Assembly: GCF_003668555.1 (NCBI RefSeq)
Contig: NZ_RCWN01000001.1
Location: 2,207,501 to 2,271,500, forward strand
Direction: 5' to 3'
From: Notoacmeibacter ruber
GTDB taxonomy: Bacteria; Pseudomonadota; Alphaproteobacteria; Rhizobiales; Rhizobiaceae
Length of the DNA stretch: 64,000 bases
In this document: positions 57,133 to 64,000 of the stretch, one piece after another
Layout of the letters: every line of letters begins with the position of its first letter
How positions within the stretch are numbered: position 1 is the stretch's first letter
Translations under genes and position numbers: made by a program
The notes under the pieces: generated by a model
What the model was told of the DNA's origin: nothing
The model's input: the letters and a program-made list of their open reading frames with translations, nothing else
Database searches by the model: none

Positions 57133-59739
57133 ATGCCAGAGACACCGCACTCCACCTCCTCCAGTCATGGTTCATTCGGACTGCAGTCGGCGCGATTGCG
57201 CCGAACACGGATCGGCATGGCTGCGACCATGGTGGCGGAGAGGCTCTGGCCGCTCATCCTTCCCCCGCTCCTCCTGATCGCCATGCTGCTGATTTTTGCC
57301 TGGTTCGGCCTTTTCCGGGCGATGGGCGATGAAGTGCGGTTCGGCGTCCTCGCCATTCTGGGACTGGCAGCGCTCGCTGCGCTGAGCCGCTTGCGGCATT
57401 TCCGTGCTCCGCGATCCGCTGAGATCGACCAGCGTCTCGAGCGGCACAATCAGTTGCGTCACCAGCCGATCGCCACGCAGGAGGACCGGCTTTCCGAAAG
57501 CTCGGCGAACGATCCTTTCGCGGCACTCCTCTGGCAGGAACACAGAAAGCGGATGGCGGAACGCATCGGCGTGCTGGGCACGGGCCTGCCGGCGAGCGAT
57601 ATTGCGAGGCGCGATCCCTATGGCATTCGCGTGGTCATTCCGCTCCTGCTCGTGGTCGCTTTCGCCTTCTCCTTTTCCGAAGCAGGCGGTCGCCTGACAG
57701 ACGCCTTTGCGGCCAAAAGCGAAAGGCTCGGTGCAGCACCAGCGCGAATCGACGCTTGGGTGACCCCTCCCGATTATACCGGCCGTGCGCCTGTCTTCCT
57801 GACAGCCGAGCAGAACCGAAACGAAACCCTCTTCACAGTGCCGCGATTTTCAACGGTGACAGTTCGCATCACGGAAGGCGATGCCGAGGTTCGCTGGAAG
57901 CCCATTGCCGGCGACGCCGAAATCTTGCCTCCGAGCGACGAAGAGAACCAGCCGGATACCGCCCAGTATGATTACGTGTTGGAGGCCGACGGTACACTCT
58001 CGATCGGCGATCGCCAGCCGGGCCCGTTTGCCTTTTCGGTGACACCCGATCAACCGCCGCAGGCCCGTTTCAGCGAAACGCCCTCGGAGGAAGCCAGCGG
58101 CGCGCTCGCGCTCCGATACGAGATGAGTGACGATTACGGCGTGACCGAAGCGCAGGCTCTCATCGAGACGCTCGACCCCGCCGACCCCGAAGCCCGTCCG
58201 CTCTATGAACCGCCGGTGATCGATCTCCGCGTGCCGCCCAAGCGCGGCAATGGCAAGGGTGAAACGGTACAGGATCTGGTCGAAAGCCCATTTGCCGGCA
58301 TGGCGGTTGGCGTCCAGATCGTCGTGGAAGACGGCGCGGGGCAGACGGCCCGCAGCGAAACGGCCAAACTTTTCCTGCCGCAGCGGCGCTTCACCAATCC
58401 CCTTGCACTTGCCGTTCTGGAACAGCGCCAATTGCTCGCCATGGATGCCGATGACAAACCCTATGTCCAGAGGCTGCTCTCGGCGACGATGCTACGCCCG
58501 GATGAAACCTTTACGCGCCTGGCCGACTATCTGGCGCTGACCACCGTCGCATCGCGTCTGCGATACGCGCAGACTGACGACGAACTGCGTGCCGTGGTCG
58601 ATTATATGTGGGAAGTCGCCATCGGTATCGAGGATGGCAACCTCACCGCAGCGGAAAAGCGCCTGCGCGATGCGCAGCAGGCTCTGCGCGAAGCCATCGA
58701 TCGGGGTGCTTCGCCGGACGAGATCGACAGGCTGATGGACGAACTGCGAACCGCCATGGCCGACTACATGCGCGAACTGGCGGAAAATGCGGCTCGCGAT
58801 CCGAACCTTGCCAACCAGCCGCAGCCGGACCCCAGCCAGATGATGACCGGTGAAGACCTTCAGGACATGCTCGACCGTCTGGAAGAGCTGGCAAAGAGCG
58901 GCGACAAGGAGGCCGCCCAGCAACTGCTCTCGATGATGGAGCAGATGATGCAGAACATGCAGGCGATGCAGGGCCGGTCCGGCCAACAGAGCGCGCAGGG
59001 CCAGATGCGTCAGCAGATGGACCGCATGGGCGAAATGATGCGCGAGCAGCAGGAATTGATGGACGAGACCTTTCGTCGCCAGCAGGGACAACAGGGGCAA
59101 CCGGGCGAGCAGCCGTCGCCCGGCCAGGACGGGCAGCCGGGACAAGGGCAATCCGGTCAGGGACAGCAATCGCCGTCCGGGCCGCCGCAGTCGGGACAGG
59201 GCGAGCAGCCCGGTCAGCAAGGCGGCAACGGACTGGCCGGCCAGAGCATGCAGGATCTGCAGGAGCGCCAACGCCAGTTGCAACAGGATCTGGGACGGCT
59301 GATGGAAGATCTGCAGGGCTCCGGGATCGAGCCCGGCGAAGGCTTCGACGATGCTGGAGACGCCATGGGGCGGGCCGGCGACGACCTTGCCGAAGAGGAT
59401 GGTCGCGGTGCTGTCGGCAATCAGGGCGATGCGCTGGAGGCCATGCGTCGGGGCGCCCAGGACATGATGAACCAGATGCAGGCCATGCAGGAAGGCCAGC
59501 CCGGCGATCAGGGCGGCCCCGGCGAAAACGGTCAGGCGCGGGGCACGGACGATCGCGACCCGCTTGGCCGTCCCCGCGCCACCCGTGGCCCGGATTTCGG
59601 CGATACCACCAAGGTGCCCGAGGAGATCGAGGCCGAAAGGGCGCGGCGCATTCTGGAGGAGATCCGCCGTCGCTTGGGCGATCGTCTCTCGCCGGAACTG
59701 GAGCGGCAATATCTGGAACGGCTACTGGAGGCGCGCTGA
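57133..59739 (+). CDS. TIGR02302 family protein (alphaproteobacterial, low-complexity C-terminus)
   Basis: A large protein (868 aa) of the alphaproteobacterial TIGR02302 family with unknown function. Two membrane helices lie near residues 35-60 and 65-85, and a third near 165-185. A folded region follows (about 200-480), then helical segments, then a Gln/Gly/Pro-rich region (about 610-720) made of PGQ and QGQ-type repeats. The tail (ILEEIRRRLGDRLSPELERQ) is helical and conserved. It lies after lysA and is probably co-transcribed. The repeats make slippage or variation between strains likely. Confidence 0.85.
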   Translation: MPETPHSTSSSHGSFGLQSARLRRTRIGMAATMVAERLWPLILPPLLLIAMLLIFAWFGLFRAMGDEVRFGVLAILGLAALAALSRLRHFRAPRSAEIDQRLERHNQLRHQPIATQEDRLSESSANDPFAALLWQEHRKRMAERIGVLGTGLPASDIARRDPYGIRVVIPLLLVVAFAFSFSEAGGRLTDAFAAKSERLGAAPARIDAWVTPPDYTGRAPVFLTAEQNRNETLFTVPRFSTVTVRITEGDAEVRWKPIAGDAEILPPSDEENQPDTAQYDYVLEADGTLSIGDRQPGPFAFSVTPDQPPQARFSETPSEEASGALALRYEMSDDYGVTEAQALIETLDPADPEARPLYEPPVIDLRVPPKRGNGKGETVQDLVESPFAGMAVGVQIVVEDGAGQTARSETAKLFLPQRRFTNPLALAVLEQRQLLAMDADDKPYVQRLLSATMLRPDETFTRLADYLALTTVASRLRYAQTDDELRAVVDYMWEVAIGIEDGNLTAAEKRLRDAQQALREAIDRGASPDEIDRLMDELRTAMADYMRELAENAARDPNLANQPQPDPSQMMTGEDLQDMLDRLEELAKSGDKEAAQQLLSMMEQMMQNMQAMQGRSGQQSAQGQMRQQMDRMGEMMREQQELMDETFRRQQGQQGQPGEQPSPGQDGQPGQGQSGQGQQSPSGPPQSGQGEQPGQQGGNGLAGQSMQDLQERQRQLQQDLGRLMEDLQGSGIEPGEGFDDAGDAMGRAGDDLAEEDGRGAVGNQGDALEAMRRGAQDMMNQMQAMQEGQPGDQGGPGENGQARGTDDRDPLGRPRATRGPDFGDTTKVPEEIEAERARRILEEIRRRLGDRLSPELERQYLERLLEAR

Positions 59740-59771
59740 CAAGGTTTCGCAGCCACCTGTCAGAAAATGGA

Positions 59772-60149
59772 TCAGGCGGCCTTACGCTCCGATAGGGCCT
59801 GACCGACGAAGTTTCGCAGATCGGCAAGTTCGAATGGCTTCGGCAGCACATCGATGACGATGCTTTGCACTTCACTGGCCTGCTCGCGCTGTTCGGCGTA
59901 GCCGGTCATCAGTAGAATCGGAATATGAGGAAACTGCCGGGCAATGGCGAGCGACATCGCGATACCATCCATGGCAGGCATCCGAATATCGGAGAGCACG
60001 AGATCGAATCGGCCCTGCTCGTCTTCGATAAGTTCGAGCCCGAGATCACCATCTTCAGCCATCAGGATTTCATGGCCGTCGCGGGCCAACGCCCTCGCGG
60101 TAAACTGGCGAACGGCATCATCATCTTCAACGATTAGAATGCGAGCCAT
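59772..60149 (-). CDS. cpdR: Cell-cycle response regulator CpdR
   Basis: Single-domain receiver of 125 aa. In Caulobacter, unphosphorylated CpdR primes the ClpXP protease to destroy CtrA and other cell-cycle proteins. The receiver has ILIVEDDDAVRQF, the phospho-aspartate in LVLSDIRMPAMDG, the Thr/Ser switch MTGYAE and the LPKPFEL lysine. It has no output domain, as expected. It starts 12 bases after a small membrane-protein gene, whose promoter contains CtrA boxes, so a feedback loop is likely. Confidence 0.95.
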   Translation of the reverse strand: MARILIVEDDDAVRQFTARALARDGHEILMAEDGDLGLELIEDEQGRFDLVLSDIRMPAMDGIAMSLAIARQFPHIPILLMTGYAEQREQASEVQSIVIDVLPKPFELADLRNFVGQALSERKAA

Positions 60150-60161
60150 GACTCATTCCTT

Positions 60162-60386
60162 TCAGATACGAAAGACAGACCAGCCGCCCGAAAACAGAAA
60201 CGCCCCGACTATTATCAGGATGAGGAGGACAGCGAATCCAGTTTCGTTTTTCGCTGTGCGGACCGGAAGTGCCGGACCGCATTCTCCTGTGGGCGAAATA
60301 ATCTCGAAATCGGCGTCTACGACAGCCTGCTCGTTAACCCCAATAGGGCGGAACAGCGGCGTGTTCGTCTTTTGTCCTTCCGCCAT
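60162..60386 (-). CDS. Small membrane protein co-transcribed with cpdR
   Basis: A 74-aa protein from the ATG at 60386 (MAEGQKTNTPLFRPIGVNEQ), with one C-terminal membrane helix (AVLLILIIVGAFLFSGGW). An upstream start at 60494 would run over the CtrA boxes and is less likely. I do not recognise a family. The neighbour context, 12 bp before cpdR, suggests a link to the cell-cycle module, but this is inference. Confidence 0.6.
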   Translation of the reverse strand: MAEGQKTNTPLFRPIGVNEQAVVDADFEIISPTGECGPALPVRTAKNETGFAVLLILIIVGAFLFSGGWSVFRI

Positions 60387-60436
60387 ATTGGTCCGTTTCA
60401 CATCAGTTTCAGGACACCGAGCTAAGCGGAATATGG

Positions 60437-60451
60437 TTAATGGAACCTTAA
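60437..60451. promoter_or_regulatory. CtrA box 1 between cpdR unit and ftsE
   Basis: Perfect TTAA-TGGAACC-TTAA, the full CtrA consensus (TTAA-N7-TTAA). It lies 51 bases upstream of the cpdR-linked small gene start (minus strand) and about 110 bases upstream of ftsE (plus strand), in the divergent promoter region. Confidence 0.75.
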
Positions 60452-60475
60452 TTTCAGAAGCTGTTGACGACTTTC

Positions 60476-60490
60476 TTAAAGCTCCTTTAA
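60476..60490. promoter_or_regulatory. CtrA box 2 between cpdR unit and ftsE
   Basis: Perfect TTAA-AGCTCCT-TTAA followed by CC (the longer TTAAC form). Outer bases form a near-palindrome, so it reads as a box on both strands. It lies 70 bases before the ftsE TTG start and 39 bp from box 1, centre to centre. Confidence 0.75.
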
Positions 60491-60560
60491 CCATGTTGGC
60501 ACAGATGAATCAGTCTGGAGCGCGTTCGTATAGCGCGCGGGAAAGACAAGCGGTGCGGCG

Positions 60561-61220
60561 TTGATCAGCTTCGAAAATGTGGGTCTGCGCTATGGCATGG
60601 GCCCCGAAATCCTTCGTGATGTCAGTTTCGACATTCCGGAGCGTTCTTTTCAGTTTCTGACCGGCCCTTCGGGCGCCGGCAAGACGACCTTGCTGCGCCT
60701 TCTCTTCATGTCGCTTCGCCCGACGCGCGGGCTGATTACGGTCTTCGGAAAGGATCGGACGCAGATCACCCGTCATGACCTGCCCGATATCCGCCGGCGT
60801 ATCGGAATCGTCTTCCAGGATTTCCGCCTGCTGGAACACATGACCACCTGGGAAAATGTCGCCCTGCCGCTTCGTGTCCGTGGTCGCGAGGAGGCCAGCT
60901 ATGCGGGTGACGTGACGGAGCTCCTTAAATGGGTCGGGCTCGGGGACCGCATGCACGTCATGCCGCAGGTTCTCTCCGGCGGCGAAAAGCAGCGGGTCGC
61001 CATTGCAAGGGCGCTGATCGAGCAGCCCGATATTCTTCTGGCGGACGAACCGACGGGCAATGTCGATCCGCCCATGGCCCACCGCCTTCTGCGCCTCTTC
61101 ATAGAACTTAACCGGTCGGGCACGGCCGTCCTTATCGCGACGCACGATCTGGGCTTGATGGATCAGGTCGAAGCGCGGCGTATGGTGCTTGAGAACGGCC
61201 ATTTGGTGATTCATGACTGA
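60561..61220 (+). CDS. ftsE: Cell division ATP-binding protein FtsE
   Basis: ABC ATPase of 219 aa that pairs with FtsX at the septum and controls peptidoglycan hydrolases. Walker A GPSGAGKTT, signature LSGGEKQRVAIARAL, Walker B ILLADEPTGN and the His switch ATHD are intact. It starts with TTG (first possible start after an in-frame stop at 60531; weak ribosome site). It overlaps ftsX by eight bases. Two CtrA boxes upstream suggest cell-cycle timing. Confidence 0.95.
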   Translation: MISFENVGLRYGMGPEILRDVSFDIPERSFQFLTGPSGAGKTTLLRLLFMSLRPTRGLITVFGKDRTQITRHDLPDIRRRIGIVFQDFRLLEHMTTWENVALPLRVRGREEASYAGDVTELLKWVGLGDRMHVMPQVLSGGEKQRVAIARALIEQPDILLADEPTGNVDPPMAHRLLRLFIELNRSGTAVLIATHDLGLMDQVEARRMVLENGHLVIHD

Positions 61221-62286
61221 AGAGGTGCCAAGCAAGCGGGATTTCTCCGCCGAAGGTGAATTGCCCTCCCGCATGTCGCGCACCGCCAACCGCGTCGGCA
61301 TGGCCCCGCGCCTCCCCCGCCTTCCCAATATGCGGGCCAGCCTCGGACGGGCCGTACGGCCCGGCGGGCCGAAACCGACACCCATCATCCCCCGGCAGAA
61401 TGTGGCGGGCCGCGCATTGACGCTCGTGATCGCTATCATGACGTTCCTGTGCTGCCTGACTACAGGCGCCGTGAGCCTTGTCGCCGACGCGGCCACCCGG
61501 TGGCAAAGCCAGATCGCTCGCGAGGCGACGATCCAGATCCGCCCCGGCGAAGATTTCGACATGGCTGAGGCGTTGCAGCGTGCCCGGACGATAGCCGCAG
61601 AGTTTCCGGGGGTGATCGACACGCAGATCATCGATGACGAGGAAACCAGCCGGCTACTGGAGCCATGGCTCGGAACCGGGCTGGATCTTTCCGAACTGCC
61701 CGTGCCACGGCTGATTCTTCTCACCATTGATGAGACGTCGCCACCCGATTTCCCGGCCTTGCGCGCCGCCCTAACCGCTGAAATCGAAAATCTTTCACTC
61801 GATGATCATCGCAGCTGGGTCGATCGTCTGGTGAAGATGGCCGGCACCACGATCGTCATCGGCATCACCGTGCTGGTGATGATGATCATCGCAACGATCC
61901 TCACGGTCGTGTTCGCCACGCGAGGGGCGATGGCCGGCAATGATCCGATCATCGAGGTACTTCATTTCGTGGGGGCCGAAGCCCGCTTCATCGCGCGCGA
62001 ATTCCGGCGACACTTTCTTCTCATAGGCCTCAGAGGGGCCGTGACGGGCGGAGGCGTCGCGCTGTTGATCTTCGGCTTGTTCCATGTCTGGTCCTTAAAT
62101 GCCATGGCAACGCCCGAAGGCGATCAGACGAGTGCCCTTTTCGGCAATTTTGCGATCGGCCTCACCGGCTGGCTGGGCGTCGGTGGCCTCATCATCATGA
62201 TCGCCGCGTTGACGGCCATCACATCCCACGTCACCGTTCTGAACTATCTCGGCGAGATGGATCGGCGTGCGCTGGAGCAAAGATGA
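61213..62286 (+). CDS. ftsX: Cell division protein FtsX (permease)
   Basis: Membrane partner of FtsE, 357 aa, with four helices: one at about 75-100, a periplasmic domain of about 100 residues that contacts hydrolase activators, then three at about 215-240, 270-295 and 310-340. It is longer at the cytoplasmic N-terminus than E. coli FtsX (Pro/Arg-rich about 1-65). It is coupled to ftsE by overlap. Confidence 0.92.
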   Translation: MTEEVPSKRDFSAEGELPSRMSRTANRVGMAPRLPRLPNMRASLGRAVRPGGPKPTPIIPRQNVAGRALTLVIAIMTFLCCLTTGAVSLVADAATRWQSQIAREATIQIRPGEDFDMAEALQRARTIAAEFPGVIDTQIIDDEETSRLLEPWLGTGLDLSELPVPRLILLTIDETSPPDFPALRAALTAEIENLSLDDHRSWVDRLVKMAGTTIVIGITVLVMMIIATILTVVFATRGAMAGNDPIIEVLHFVGAEARFIAREFRRHFLLIGLRGAVTGGGVALLIFGLFHVWSLNAMATPEGDQTSALFGNFAIGLTGWLGVGGLIIMIAALTAITSHVTVLNYLGEMDRRALEQR

Positions 62287-62340
62287 TGTGCCAGCCGACC
62301 GGAATGCAGCGGTGCAAGGCGTTGTTTAAGGGAGACAGGG

Positions 62341-63042
62341 ATGCGCGATGCGGTCTATCCCGACGAGAGCACGGCGGTCTCCATGCGGCGTAGGCACGGC
62401 AGTGGGGGCGGCGCGGTTCACGCATTGGCGCGACTGTTCACCTGGCTGCTGCTGGGCGCTGTGGGCGCGCTCATCGGCGGCTTCGTTTTCTTCGTCTACT
62501 CGATCGGACAATTGGAAAGCCCGGCCACCTTTCCGGCCAATGCCGGCATCGTGGCCTTCACCGGGGCCTCGGGCCGCATCGAGAAGGGCCTTGAACTACT
62601 GGCCGAAGGCCGGGCGGAGCGGCTGCTGATCTCTGGTGTCCATCCCGACAACACGATCGAGGATATTGCTGCCGAGCATCGCGGCAATGGCGATCTTTTC
62701 GCCTGCTGCATCGATCTCGACACCGAAGCGCTGGACACGGCAGGCAATGCCCGCGAAACGCTGAATTGGGCCAGAGAGCACGATTTCGACGCGCTCATCA
62801 TCGTGACGAGTGATTGGCACCTGCCGCGTTCCCTCCTGGAGCTGAGGCAGACAGATAACGAACGGCGCTTGATCGGCGTGCCGGTTCGAACCGATGTGAT
62901 TCAGGAAGGCCTGTGGCTTTCCAACAGCGGGACAGTGCGCCTGCTGGTCCAGGAATACGCCAAATATCTTCTGGCGATCGTTCGAAACGCCGCTCCCGAC
63001 TCCGTCCGCAAATTCGCTGCAGCCCGAAGCTGGTCATTCTGA
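62341..63042 (+). CDS. YdcF/ElyC family protein (DUF218)
   Basis: A 233-aa membrane-anchored DUF218 protein: a basic N-terminus, one helix (about 32-55), then the DUF218 domain from about 65 (IVAFTGASGRIEKGLELLAE, LLISGVHPDNT, NARETLNWAREHDFDALIIV, TSDWHLPRSLLEL). Relatives act in envelope sugar metabolism (ElyC, SanA), but the role of this branch is unknown. Position between ftsX and plsC is usual in rhizobia. Confidence 0.88.
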   Translation: MRDAVYPDESTAVSMRRRHGSGGGAVHALARLFTWLLLGAVGALIGGFVFFVYSIGQLESPATFPANAGIVAFTGASGRIEKGLELLAEGRAERLLISGVHPDNTIEDIAAEHRGNGDLFACCIDLDTEALDTAGNARETLNWAREHDFDALIIVTSDWHLPRSLLELRQTDNERRLIGVPVRTDVIQEGLWLSNSGTVRLLVQEYAKYLLAIVRNAAPDSVRKFAAARSWSF

Positions 63043-63133
63043 ATCTGCCTCGTTTGCCGGCGGGAACTTTGCCCTCCACCCTCGTTCGTGTATGTGGCGG
63101 GCGAAACGACCGTGACACGGGTTTGGGACGGAT

Positions 63134-63943
63134 ATGCTGGCTTTCCGATCGCTCCTCTTCAACGCGATTTTCTATCTGAATCTTCTGCTTCAGATGCTGG
63201 TCTTTGCCATTTTCACCTTTCTGGGGCCGTTCTGGTACGTGTGGGGAGTTGGAAAAGTCTGGTCGTCCAGCAGTCTCTGGCTGGCCCGCCATATCGTCGG
63301 CATTCGCGTGCAGGTCGAAGGTACCGAAAACATGGTCGACACGAACTGCATCGTGGCGATCAAGCATCAGAGTTTTCTGGATACGTTTGCGTTCGTGCCG
63401 CACATCAAGGCCGGCATGATCGTTCTGAAACGGGAGCTGACCTGGATACCGATCTTCGGCTGGTATCTGTTGCGCTTCCGCTTCATCGCCATCAACCGCG
63501 GCAGGGGCCGCGCCGTGATGGAGCAGATCGCCAACAAGGCCGCCATGCGCATGGCACGGCAGGACCGCCAGCTCATCATCTACCCGGAGGGCACACGCAA
63601 GGCCGTCGGCGCACCGCCGGACTACAAATACGGTATCGTGGAACTCTATGCCCGGCTCAACATTCCGGTCGTGCCGATTGCGCACCTTGCCGGGCTCTAT
63701 TGGCCGCGCCGCCAGTTCCGCCGCTACCCCGGCCTGATGGTCGCGCGTATTCTCGAACCGATTCCACCCGGCCTGCCCCGCCAGGAATTTCGCCGGCTCC
63801 TCTGCGAAAAGATCGAAGGCGCCTGCGACGAGCTGCTGGTCGAAGTGGCGCGCAGTGAAGACCCGCCGCCCTTTCCGCCCACGGCCATCGTCAGGCTGGA
63901 AGAACTTGGCGTTGAAACGGAAGGGCTGCCTCGCCGGAACTAA
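63134..63943 (+). CDS. plsC: 1-acyl-sn-glycerol-3-phosphate acyltransferase
   Basis: Membrane acyltransferase of 269 aa that makes phosphatidic acid from lysophosphatidic acid. The catalytic HX4D motif is HQSFLD, and the substrate motif is IIYPEGTRKAVG. A hydrophobic helix lies at about 10-35. It runs four bases into the end of a convergent gene at the right edge. This completes an envelope group (ftsEX, ydcF, plsC). Confidence 0.93.
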   Translation: MLAFRSLLFNAIFYLNLLLQMLVFAIFTFLGPFWYVWGVGKVWSSSSLWLARHIVGIRVQVEGTENMVDTNCIVAIKHQSFLDTFAFVPHIKAGMIVLKRELTWIPIFGWYLLRFRFIAINRGRGRAVMEQIANKAAMRMARQDRQLIIYPEGTRKAVGAPPDYKYGIVELYARLNIPVVPIAHLAGLYWPRRQFRRYPGLMVARILEPIPPGLPRQEFRRLLCEKIEGACDELLVEVARSEDPPPFPPTAIVRLEELGVETEGLPRRN

Positions 63944-64000
63944 CGCGCGCCAGCCTTCAATTCCTTCGCCACGGCCTCAAGCCAGCCATCCCGGATGTTG
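63940..64000 (-). CDS. C-terminal end of an unidentified gene, cut by window edge
   Basis: On the minus strand a frame enters from the right edge and ends at a TAG (63942-63940); the visible C-terminus is NIRDGWLEAVAKELKAGAR. It overlaps the plsC stop by three bases. The fragment is too short to identify. It shows only that a convergent gene lies to the right of plsC. Confidence 0.55.
   Translation of the reverse strand, partial: NIRDGWLEAVAKELKAGAR

Overview
The window is a chromosomal segment of an alphaproteobacterium, most likely order Hyphomicrobiales (Rhizobiales), with dense coding and high GC by eye. The order is suggested by several alphaproteobacterial families (DUF4167, TIGR02302, CpdR, DUF1178, twin-transmembrane protein) and by familiar rhizobial neighbourhoods: prmC-prfA-ptsP-lysC next to ubiG; a parvulin gene divergent from secA with argJ and mutT nearby; tlpA/argH/lptM/lysA/TIGR02302; cpdR/ftsEX. 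I cannot name the genus. Almost everything is core housekeeping. I see no prophage, insertion sequence, CRISPR array, toxin-antitoxin or defence island.

Layout. 1-5.2 kb: an M23 peptidase (cut by the left edge) convergent with an L,D-transpeptidase, then a membrane GGDEF-EAL protein. 5.2-15 kb, mostly minus strand: clpB, DUF4167, then prmC, prfA, ptsP and lysC. 15-19 kb: ubiG, DUF1178, a nitrilase-family hydrolase, a single-cysteine glutaredoxin, comF and a methyltransferase. 19-22 kb: an orphan Flp pilin with a small partner, and a membrane-anchored AraC regulator divergent from an exported hydrolase. 22-28.5 kb: mutT, an acetyltransferase, argJ and a parvulin, divergent from secA. 28.5-32 kb: wrbA, a polysaccharide flippase and a CelD-like acyltransferase.

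32-38 kb carries a nitric oxide reductase operon read on the minus strand: norC-norB-norQ-norD followed by two very small membrane-protein genes (59 and 75 aa). A perfect TTGCG-N4-CGCAA NnrR/FNR-type box lies upstream of norC. The organism is therefore equipped to reduce NO to N2O. A tRNA-Leu(CAA) follows, then yqaA, dsbB, an HNH endonuclease, an AlkA-like glycosylase, gluQRS, an EamA transporter, YihY, a PduO-type adenosyltransferase and a rhomboid protease.

45.4-48.9 kb is an electron-transfer-flavoprotein locus (etfB, etfA, a 3-hydroxyacyl-CoA dehydrogenase, a DUF4442 protein). Upstream of etfB are an 18-bp palindrome and a leader with three perfect hairpins. 48.9-53 kb has a carboxynorspermidine dehydrogenase/decarboxylase pair, tail to tail with a second GGDEF-EAL gene. 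53-64 kb holds tlpA, argH, lptM, lysA, TIGR02302, cpdR with a small membrane-protein gene, ftsE-ftsX, ydcF and plsC. Between the cpdR unit and ftsE are two perfect TTAA-N7-TTAA CtrA boxes, which would tie CpdR (a CtrA-proteolysis adaptor) and FtsEX (division) to the cell-cycle regulator.

The items most worth following are the two nor-linked small genes, the CtrA-box pair with its small cpdR-linked membrane protein, the etf operator and structured leader, the one-cysteine glutaredoxin, and the polyamine genes beside a c-di-GMP enzyme. No wholly new multi-gene system is evident.
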